Below are positions 8,821 through 16,255 of a DNA stretch of 52,323 bases, in pieces (position 1 is the stretch's first letter; the number at the start of each line of letters is the position of its first letter). A program made the translations under genes and the position numbers. The stretch is from the NCBI GenBank assembly GCA_030428695.1, contig JAUIEM010000004.1, positions 1 to 52,323 of the forward strand. The letters are read 5' to 3'. The notes beneath the pieces are model-generated. The model was not told where the DNA came from, did no database searches, and saw only the letters and a list, made by a program, of their open reading frames with translations. Source of the stretch: a bacterium. GTDB taxonomy: Bacteria > Planctomycetota > J058 > JAJDCP01.

Positions 8821-9177
8821 GGGGCCGGAAAGGAGAAGTCGAGCCCCGAGGGTGCGGATGCGGCAGGAATTGTGGTGTTGGCGAATGACGCATACCTGCA
8901 CGGAGGTTGGTGCCGGTGGAGGTGTGAGACGAGTGTCCACAGTTGCGCCGCAGGCGCGCCCGAATGCCTGACCTGTCTCTTTCCGGGCCCTGAGAACGTG
9001 CTCTCAACGGACGAGTCGATCCGCCGTGTTCCGGCGGATCGTCCCGGCACCGGAAGCGACTCTCGCCTGTCAAGCGGTTTCCGCGGCACATCCCGCGGAG
9101 ATTTGGGCGACGGTTTGGGACAACGGTCTGCCATGCCTTATACCTAAGATCACGCCCCCAGCGAGCGAGATCTATCC
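8821..9177. other. 357-bp intergenic region with hairpins
   Basis: No gene with convincing coding character is seen. It contains a perfect 9-bp stem, CGATCCGCC (9017-9025) and GGCGGATCG (9033-9041), a CCGCGG pair at 9081-9098, and TGAGA/TCTCA at 8990-9005. The 9-bp hairpin may mark the end of the upstream kinase transcript, although no T-tract follows. A possible promoter for the next gene lies at 9115-9144. Confidence 0.5.
9115..9144 (+). promoter_or_regulatory. Possible sigma-70 promoter of the protease gene
   Basis: TTGGGA (9115-9120), an 18-base spacer and TATACC (9139-9144) lie 34 bases before the ATG at 9178. The match is moderate. Confidence 0.35.
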
Positions 9178-12100
9178 ATGCACGAGTTTCTCCTCGACGC
9201 CGACGCCGCCCGGCGTCTCCTGTCCACGGTCTACTCCTCCTGCTCGGTCGAGCGCGCGCTGACGCCGGTGCGGGCGGGCATCTACCAGGCCCTCGCGACC
9301 CGCCTGGGCTTCGGCTTCCAGGAGCTCGCCGCCATCACCGGCCAGGCGTGCCAGAACCCGACCGGGAGCCGCAAGGAGGCCGAGGCGACCTTCCTGGCCG
9401 CGCTGGTCGTGATGTCCCGCGACCACCCGACCGAAGGCGAGAGGAGCGCGTTGCTCACGCTGGCGAAGAGGCTCGAGCTCGGCCTCGCGATTCCCGAGCT
9501 GCAGCGGCTCGCGTCCCAGCCGACGGCGCTGACGATGCTCAAGCCCGCCGAGCAGCCCCAGCAGGCGCAGGTCCGTTCGGTCAGCGTCGGACCGGCCGCG
9601 CCGGCGACGCCCGCTCCGGTGCGCACCTCGCCGCCGGCGACCCCGGCGCAGCCGGTCGCGCTGGTCACTCTGAGCCAGCCGGTGCAGCATCCCCCCGTCC
9701 GGGTCGCGCCCGCGCCCCTCGCGCGGGTCGAGCCGGCAGGGCCGCCCGCGCCGGTGACGAAGGCGCCGTCCGCGATCAAGCGACACACCGGGCGCACCCG
9801 CTCCGGCAAGACCCCGGCCCGGCCGCTCAAGCGCAGCGGTGAGCGGGCTCTGGCGCGCCGGAGTGGGGAGCGGGCCCTGGCGCGGCGGAGCGGTGAGCGC
9901 GGCGTGCGACGCAGCGGCGAGCGTCCGCGGCGGCGGCGGAAGGCGGGCCTCCCGGCCTGGGCGTTGCCGCTCGCGGCGGTCGCGCTCTGCGCGGTCGCGT
10001 TCGGCATCTGGTTCGTGACCCGCGACACCGGGCCCGGTCCCGACGAGGTCGCGCAGCGCGACGCGATCGAGACGCTGATGGACCGCTACGGCAAGCTCGC
10101 GACCGGGCGCGCGCCCTACGAGGTGCTCGATGCCCTGCGGGCCGACGCGCGCGAGGCCCTCGCCGACGAGAAGAACGCGGCCCCCGAGCTCGAGAACGAG
10201 CGCAAAGAGCTCGAGGAGCTGCTCGAGGACGAGCTCGAGCCGCGCTGGCATCGGGCTCGACAGCGGCTGATCAACCAGACCGAGGAGAAGCTCGACGGCT
10301 TCCTCTCCGAAGAGCGCTTCGAGCTCGCGCTCTCGGCCCTCGACAGCCTGCCGGACTCCGTCGCCGAGGCCGAGCCGGCCTGGCTCGCCGGGCAGCGGGA
10401 GCGGGTCGGGGCCTACCGCCAGGACGTCGACGATCTGCGGGCGTTCCTGCGTTCCCACGACGAGGCGGACGACGTCGACGACCTCGAGGACGCCTGGCAG
10501 CTCCTCGGCCGCTGCGAGGACAGCAGCGACAGCGAGGCCTGGTACGACCTCGAAGACTGGCTCGACGACCAGGACGCCCTGCGCGACGAGCTGATCGAGG
10601 AGATCTTCGATGAGGATGCGGACGGCCGCGCGCGGCGGCTGACGACCATCCTCTGCCAGGTCTGTCCGGGGGAAGAGCTCTCCGCCTGGCTGCTCGGCAA
10701 GGTCGAGGATGTCGCGGAGCTCGAGGACGAGGACGCCCAGCTCGCCGCCTACGAAGACCTCGACGAGGACCTCGAGCGGCTCGAGGACCTCGAGCCGCTG
10801 CTGCGGGACGGGCTGCGCGACGTCTCCCAGGCGATCTTCGAGCAGACCTCGGCGATCGAGCAGCGCCGCTGGCAGGCCGAGCGCGATCGCATGGTCGCCG
10901 AGGAGGAAGCGCGCGAGCAGGCCGAGGCCGAGGAGTTCTTCCGCCAGCTCGAAGAGGAGTTTGACCGGGCGATGGCCGAGCGCATCGAGCAGATGCGCGA
11001 CATGGTCATCGGCACCGGCTTCTACGTCACCAGCCGCACGATCGTCACCAACGCCCACGTCATCGAGGGCATCGCGCAGGTGACCGGGGAGATGCCGAGC
11101 GAGGTGCGCATCGTGACTTCCGACGGCACGATCGTGGGCACGCTCGTCGCGATGGAGGACGAGCTCGACCTCGCGATCATCGACGTCGACGAGCGCGGCA
11201 CGCCGCTCAAGCTCAACCTCGGCTCGATCCGCGAGGGGCAGCGCGTGTACGCCTACGGCTACGGCGACATGGGCGAGATGGCGAACACCCTGGTGCTGAC
11301 GGATGGCCTGATCTCTGCCGTGCGCGAGGACCTCGGCCAGATCGTCTCCAACGTCTCGGTCAATCCGGGCAACAGCGGCGGGCCGCTGGTCGATCCCGGC
11401 GGGCGTTGGATCGGCGTGGTGCGCGCGAAGAGCCTGAACAACGCCCGGCTCGACAGCCGCGGCTTTGCGATCCACGGCGCCGCCGCGCGCGACTGGCTCG
11501 AGGCCCAGGGGATCAACATCCGGGTCGACGACGACGATGCGCCGACGGCGATGGGACCCGAGGGAGTGCAGGAGCTGCGGCCGTCGATCGTCGGCATCCA
11601 GCTCCCCGAGGACCTCGGCCAGGCCGAGCCCCACCGCCGCGGCCTCGACGATCCGGACGCGCCGGATACGCCGGATACGCCGGATGCGCCCGAAGAGCCG
11701 GTCGGTGACGGCCTGCTCGACGACCCGGACAACTGGAGCTGGCGGGGGCAGCGCGGCCCGGGCAGTGAGGTCGGAGGCGGCGAGCTGCGCCTGACCGACA
11801 ACGGGACCGGGCGGATGACCGAGGCCCAGCTCAACAGCGAGGGCCTGCCCCGTGAGTTCCGCCTCTCCTTCGACATGCAGTACCGGGAGATCCCGGGGGA
11901 AGAGGCGGCGATCTTCGTGATGTTCGACGCCGCCCCGGAGACCGAGACCGATCTGGTCGCCGCTCTGTTCCTGCCGAACGGCGAGCCGCCGCACGCGGGC
12001 TTCGCGCGCAACGAGCCGGAGACGTGGCGCATCAAGGAGTGGGAGAACTTCCCCCGCAACCCGGTCAACGGGGCCTGGCACCGCTACGAGATCGTCTGGA

Positions 12101-12258
12101 GCGACCGCGAGAAGACGCTGACCATCGCCCTGGACGGCGACCTGTTCTTCCGGCGCCGCTTCGGCAACGAGGAGACCCTGCACGGCCGCCTGCGTTTCGG
12201 CTCCGGCGGCTGCGAAGAGGTGCGCATCCGCGAGCTGGAGATCGAAGAGCTCGAGTAG
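9178..12258 (+). CDS. Membrane-anchored trypsin-like (HtrA-type) serine protease with C-terminal lectin-like domain
   Basis: A 1026-residue multidomain protein. The N-terminal 110 residues are helical and only vaguely TerB-like. A Pro/Ala-rich linker and basic RSGERALAR repeats (about 219-250) precede one membrane span (about 258-281). A long acidic helical, coiled-coil-like stretch (290-600) follows. The protease domain (about 605-790) carries a chymotrypsin-fold triad: His627 in VTNAHV, Asp664 in ELDLAIID and Ser733 in NPGNSGGPL. After an acidic PDAPDTPDTP linker, residues 850-1026 resemble a concanavalin-like/DUF1080-type sandwich. Topology places the protease outside the cytoplasm. No PDZ domain is evident, unlike classical HtrA. 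Position between kinase genes suggests a signalling or envelope-stress role (inference). Confidence 0.85.
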   Translation: MHEFLLDADAARRLLSTVYSSCSVERALTPVRAGIYQALATRLGFGFQELAAITGQACQNPTGSRKEAEATFLAALVVMSRDHPTEGERSALLTLAKRLELGLAIPELQRLASQPTALTMLKPAEQPQQAQVRSVSVGPAAPATPAPVRTSPPATPAQPVALVTLSQPVQHPPVRVAPAPLARVEPAGPPAPVTKAPSAIKRHTGRTRSGKTPARPLKRSGERALARRSGERALARRSGERGVRRSGERPRRRRKAGLPAWALPLAAVALCAVAFGIWFVTRDTGPGPDEVAQRDAIETLMDRYGKLATGRAPYEVLDALRADAREALADEKNAAPELENERKELEELLEDELEPRWHRARQRLINQTEEKLDGFLSEERFELALSALDSLPDSVAEAEPAWLAGQRERVGAYRQDVDDLRAFLRSHDEADDVDDLEDAWQLLGRCEDSSDSEAWYDLEDWLDDQDALRDELIEEIFDEDADGRARRLTTILCQVCPGEELSAWLLGKVEDVAELEDEDAQLAAYEDLDEDLERLEDLEPLLRDGLRDVSQAIFEQTSAIEQRRWQAERDRMVAEEEAREQAEAEEFFRQLEEEFDRAMAERIEQMRDMVIGTGFYVTSRTIVTNAHVIEGIAQVTGEMPSEVRIVTSDGTIVGTLVAMEDELDLAIIDVDERGTPLKLNLGSIREGQRVYAYGYGDMGEMANTLVLTDGLISAVREDLGQIVSNVSVNPGNSGGPLVDPGGRWIGVVRAKSLNNARLDSRGFAIHGAAARDWLEAQGINIRVDDDDAPTAMGPEGVQELRPSIVGIQLPEDLGQAEPHRRGLDDPDAPDTPDTPDAPEEPVGDGLLDDPDNWSWRGQRGPGSEVGGGELRLTDNGTGRMTEAQLNSEGLPREFRLSFDMQYREIPGEEAAIFVMFDAAPETETDLVAALFLPNGEPPHAGFARNEPETWRIKEWENFPRNPVNGAWHRYEIVWSDREKTLTIALDGDLFFRRRFGNEETLHGRLRFGSGGCEEVRIRELEIEELE
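9832..9924 (+). repeat. 27-bp tandem repeat encoding RSGERALAR units
   Basis: Two full 27-base units from 9832 and two shorter degenerate ones encode a basic juxtamembrane repeat on the cytoplasmic side of the protease. Confidence 0.75.
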
Positions 12259-12318
12259 GGCCGCTCCCTCTTGCTCCGCGGGCGCCGCTGCGCGATCCTG
12301 GGGGCGAAGGAGGGAGAC

Positions 12319-15300
12319 ATGGATCACAGCTCGATGCTCTCGACCATCGAGGCCCTGCTCGGTCCGCGCGACGACTGGGCGGCCCTGTCGGCGGAGACGA
12401 CCTTCCGGCCCACGGGCTCCTTCCGCACGCCGCCGCCGCCTCCTCCCGTCCCACACGGTCACGAAGACGAGGACTTCATCGCCCACGAGGCGATCGGCCG
12501 GGGCGGCATGGGGGTCGTCTTCCGCGCGACCCAGACCAGCCTGCGCCGCAGCGTCGCGCTGAAGACCCTGGCCCGGCCCGAGGACGGTGAGGAGACCGGC
12601 TCGCTCTTCCGTTCGGACTTCCGCGCCGAGGCGATGACCGGTGGCCGCCTCGAGCACCCGAACATCGTGCCGGTCTACGAGGCGGGCCGCACCCGGCAGG
12701 GCCGGCCCTTTTTCGCGATGAAGCTGGTCGGCGGCAGGTCGTGGAGCGAGATCCTGCGCGCCGGGGACAAGGAGCTGCGCTTCCACCTCGAGACCCTGCT
12801 CCAGGTCTGCAACGCGATCGCCTTCGCCCACTCGAAGGGGGTCGTGCACAACGACCTCAAGCCGAGCAACGTGATGATCGGCGCCTTCGGGGAGGTGCTG
12901 GTGATGGACTGGGGGCTCGCCACCGAGTTCGGCCCGGAGCCGAGCGGTGACCTGCGGCACCGCTCGCAGGTACGCGGGATGTGCGGGACGCCGGCCTACA
13001 TGCCCCCGGAGCTCGCCAACGGGGAGGGCGCGGACATCGGCCCCTGGACCGACGTCTACCTGCTCGGGTCGATCCTCTACAAGCTCCTCTGCGGCCGCCC
13101 ACCCCGCTCCGGAAGCCGCTTCATGGACGTGATGCTCGAGGCGATGTGCGGCACGGTCGATCCGCTCCCGCCGGGCATTCCCGACGAGCTGTGCGGGCTG
13201 GTCGAGCAGGCCCTGCACCCCGAGCCGATGCGTCGCCACGGCTCGGTGCTCGAGTTCCAGCGCAAGCTGCGCGCCTACCTCAGCCACGAGAAGAGCCTCG
13301 ACCTCGCCGCCGACGCCCGCCGTCGGCTCGACGAAGTGCGGGCGCGGGCCGCCTCTGCCGGGCAGGTCGGAGAGGAAGAGCGCAACGCCCTGTACGAGGA
13401 CTTCGGCGCCGCCCTCGCCGGCTTCGGCCAGGCGTTGCGCCAGTGGCCGGAGAACGCCCTCGCGACCGCGGGGGAGGCCGAAGCCCGCCGGGGCTGGGCG
13501 CGCTTCGCCCTCGACCAGGGCGACTTCGGCCTCGCCCAGATGCAGGTCGCCCGCCTCGGCCCGGCGGAGGAGGGGCTCGCCCGCGCCGTGCGCCGCGCGC
13601 GCCGCACCCAGGCGAGCGAGCGGCGCCTGCGGCGGCGGCTGAAGCTCGGCATGCTCCTGGTCGTGCTGCTCGCGGCGCTCGGACTCGGCGTCGCCTTCCA
13701 CCAGACCCGCGAAGCGTACCGCCACTCGCAGACCAAGGGCGACATCGCGATCGACGCCCTGTCGATCCTGACCACGCGCATCGAGCCGAACCTGCGCCGG
13801 GGGGACGCCGCCAGCCAGGATCTCGCTCGCGACCTCGCCGACCTCGCGGCCGACAGCTGGGGGCGGCTGCGCGACACCGACTTCGAGGCGGAGCGGATCA
13901 GCCGCTCGACCGGCGTGGCCCTCGAGGCACTCGGCCGCCTCGCGATGGACCGCTCCGGCAACCTGCAGGAGGCCCGCGAGCACTTCGACGCCGCCCACGC
14001 GATCCTGCGCGAGGCCCACGCCCGCGAGCCCGAGCTGACCTGGGGACAGCTCGCCAACCTGCGCACCAACATCGCGCTGCTCGCCTGGCAGCAGGGCCGC
14101 CTCGAGGACGGCCTCGTCGCGTCGGAGGCCGCCCTCGAGCTGATCCGCCCGCGCCTGGGCCCGGCGGACAAGTCGGGCATGGCCGCCAGCCAGTGCCTTC
14201 GCGCCCTCAACATGCAAGGGCATCTCTTCCTCGATCTCGGCCACCTGGCGGATGCCGAAGAGGTGATGCGTGAGGCGCTGACGCTGGTCCAGACCCACGG
14301 CAGCGCGGTCGAGGACCGCATGACCCTCGCGGTCACCCAGCACAACCTCGCCGATGCCCTGTGGGCGCAGGGCGACAGCGATGAGGCGCGGACCCTGCTG
14401 CGCGCGGCCCTCGAGGTGTTGCATGCGGCCTTCGACGAGCAGCCGAACGATCACTTGCGCCAGCAGCTCGCCAAGTCGTTGTCCCGCAACGGCGACATGA
14501 TCGCCATCGACGGCGACTTCGAGGGCGCCGAGCCCTACTTCACCGCAGCGCGCCACCACTTCGCGCACCTCGTCGAGGGCAACCCGACCAGCGCCGAGCT
14601 GCGCGCCGACTACGCGATCGCGATCTCCAGGGGCGGAGAGCTCGCCCGGGAGATGCACCGGCGCGACGAGGCCCTCGCCCTGTTCGAGCAGGCCTCGCGG
14701 GAGTTCGATCAGCTCGTCGCCCTCGACTCGACCGCCTTCCAGCTCCACACCAAGTACGCGCGGGTGCTCGACAACATCGCGAACGTGCGGCTGGAGTCCT
14801 TCGACATCGAGGGCGCGATCGAGGCGGCGCAGCTTGCCCGGGAGATCACCTTCGCCTTCCCCGAAGGCGTCGACGCGGGTCGCCTGCGCTTCGCGGCCCT
14901 GGCGACCCTGACCGACGCCTACCTCCAGGCCGGTCGGCAGGAAGAGGCGCGGCCGGTCGCCGAGGAGTGCCTCGAGCTGACGGCCGCCGGCCTGACCGAG
15001 GAACCCTCCGCCCGCATGCACAGCGACCACGCCCAGGCCTGCCTGCGCCTCGCCCAGGTCGAGCAGGCGGCGGGAAATCCGACCCTGGCGGTCGAGCTGT
15101 TCGTGGCCTGTCTGGCGGCGCGGCGGGAAGCCGTGTCGCTCGAGCCGACGGTGCTGATCCACGCCGTCGACCTGGTCAAGAGCCTGACGAGCTTCGGCGG
15201 CCTGCTGCTCGAGCTCGGGCGCCCTGCCGACGCGATGCCGGTCTTCGACGAGGCCCTCGAGGTCGCCGCCCGCCAGGTCGACGAGCGCCGCAACCGGCTG

Positions 15301-16059
15301 GCGCTCTCGACGCTCGGTGGCGTGGCCGACGCGGTCGGCGCGGCCCGGCTCCAGATCGGCGACCTGGACGGCGCCGCGGAGGCTTTCCTGGCGCTGCACG
15401 CGGCGGTCGACGAGCTGATCGAGATCGACCCCGACAACGACGACTTCCGCTTCGACCTCAGCTACGCCCTCTGGCGGCGCTACAGCGTGGCCTGGAATCT
15501 CGGCGCGTTCTCCCAGGTGATCGAGCTGGCGGAGCTGGCTATCGCAATCCTCGAGGAGCAGCTCGCCAAGCACCCCGGCGACCCGTCGATCCTGGCCACC
15601 CTCGAACAGCATCGCGGCGCGAAGGCCGAGGGCGAGCGTCGGCTGCGGGAGGCGCGGCTCGTCGCGGGCGAGCTCGAGCCGGCCGGTCCCGAGGACCACC
15701 TCGCCCTCGCCCTCGCCGCCCTCCCGGCCGACACCGTCGGCGCCTACGAGCACTTCGCCCGGGCGCTGGGCGACGGCTGGGAGCCGCCGGTCTGGGAGGA
15801 CCACATCCTCGCCGCCCGCGCCGCCGCCCTGGTCGCGGAGTCCAGCGGCGACACCCTGGCCTGTGCCCGGGCCTGGGACTGGCTCGCCGCGGGCCTCGCC
15901 CGGCTGTCCGTGGTGCGGGCGGGCTTCGACGCGCAGATGCACGCGGCGGTGGTGCAGTGGCTGCGCCAGATCCGCGACGAGGATCCGTCCTTCAACGCGC
16001 TGCGCGGGGACGCACGCTTTGCCGAGCTGGTCGACGCGGGGCTGGAGGCGTTGGAGTAG
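12319..16059 (+). CDS. Transmembrane Ser/Thr protein kinase with TPR-like repeats
   Basis: A 1246-residue protein starting at ATG 12319, with GGAGGGAG just upstream. The kinase domain (about 54-330) has IGRGGMGVVF, Lys82 (VALKTL), HNDLKPSN (177-184) and DWG (197-199). Asp of the catalytic loop and Asp of the Mg loop are kept, but Arg of HRD is Asn and Phe of DFG is Trp. DWG is frequent in planctomycete kinases; HND makes it a non-RD kinase. A hydrophobic span near 441-462 follows a basic segment. The rest (about 480-1150) is a series of helical pairs rich in Ala/Leu/Glu typical of TPR arrays (e.g. LADAEEVMREALTLVQ), probably outside the membrane and binding proteins. The 3' end is about 200 bases from the stop of an oppositely oriented kinase gene. 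Confidence 0.87.
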   Translation: MDHSSMLSTIEALLGPRDDWAALSAETTFRPTGSFRTPPPPPPVPHGHEDEDFIAHEAIGRGGMGVVFRATQTSLRRSVALKTLARPEDGEETGSLFRSDFRAEAMTGGRLEHPNIVPVYEAGRTRQGRPFFAMKLVGGRSWSEILRAGDKELRFHLETLLQVCNAIAFAHSKGVVHNDLKPSNVMIGAFGEVLVMDWGLATEFGPEPSGDLRHRSQVRGMCGTPAYMPPELANGEGADIGPWTDVYLLGSILYKLLCGRPPRSGSRFMDVMLEAMCGTVDPLPPGIPDELCGLVEQALHPEPMRRHGSVLEFQRKLRAYLSHEKSLDLAADARRRLDEVRARAASAGQVGEEERNALYEDFGAALAGFGQALRQWPENALATAGEAEARRGWARFALDQGDFGLAQMQVARLGPAEEGLARAVRRARRTQASERRLRRRLKLGMLLVVLLAALGLGVAFHQTREAYRHSQTKGDIAIDALSILTTRIEPNLRRGDAASQDLARDLADLAADSWGRLRDTDFEAERISRSTGVALEALGRLAMDRSGNLQEAREHFDAAHAILREAHAREPELTWGQLANLRTNIALLAWQQGRLEDGLVASEAALELIRPRLGPADKSGMAASQCLRALNMQGHLFLDLGHLADAEEVMREALTLVQTHGSAVEDRMTLAVTQHNLADALWAQGDSDEARTLLRAALEVLHAAFDEQPNDHLRQQLAKSLSRNGDMIAIDGDFEGAEPYFTAARHHFAHLVEGNPTSAELRADYAIAISRGGELAREMHRRDEALALFEQASREFDQLVALDSTAFQLHTKYARVLDNIANVRLESFDIEGAIEAAQLAREITFAFPEGVDAGRLRFAALATLTDAYLQAGRQEEARPVAEECLELTAAGLTEEPSARMHSDHAQACLRLAQVEQAAGNPTLAVELFVACLAARREAVSLEPTVLIHAVDLVKSLTSFGGLLLELGRPADAMPVFDEALEVAARQVDERRNRLALSTLGGVADAVGAARLQIGDLDGAAEAFLALHAAVDELIEIDPDNDDFRFDLSYALWRRYSVAWNLGAFSQVIELAELAIAILEEQLAKHPGDPSILATLEQHRGAKAEGERRLREARLVAGELEPAGPEDHLALALAALPADTVGAYEHFARALGDGWEPPVWEDHILAARAAALVAESSGDTLACARAWDWLAAGLARLSVVRAGFDAQMHAAVVQWLRQIRDEDPSFNALRGDARFAELVDAGLEALE

Positions 16060-16148
16060 GGGGCGGGAGGAGAAGAAAAGAGTAGCTATACACGGTCCGG
16101 AACATCCGACGGCCCTCCCCCTGCACCATCGCGATCCCGCATCCGCCG

Positions 16149-16190
16149 GCAGAGGCTCGCTCTGCGCCTCTGCGCCTCTGAGCCTCTGCG
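16149..16190. repeat. 8-bp tandem repeat (TCTGCGCC) with 10-bp inverted ends
   Basis: The run C-TCTGCGCC-TCTGCGCC-TCTGAGCC-TCTGCG (16160-16190) is a nearly four-unit octamer repeat. GCAGAGGCTC (16149-16158) and GAGCCTCTGC (16180-16189) are perfect reverse complements, so the block folds into a hairpin. It lies between two convergent kinase genes and may act as a bidirectional transcript end. I recall similar GCAGAGGC-type repeats as dispersed intergenic elements in other bacteria, but cannot verify that here. Confidence 0.65.
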
Positions 16191-16255
16191 TTGAAATCCC
16201 CCTCTGCGCCCCCGCTCCACATTGAGTGAAATCCGGCAAGGCCGGCCGGCCCAAG

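Noticed and set aside
4633..8940. A 1435-codon open frame on the minus strand opposite the receptor-like kinase
   Set aside because: It is the complement of a well-supported kinase; its translation is rich in Arg, Gly, Ala and Gln with no recognisable domain. High G+C produces long antisense frames.
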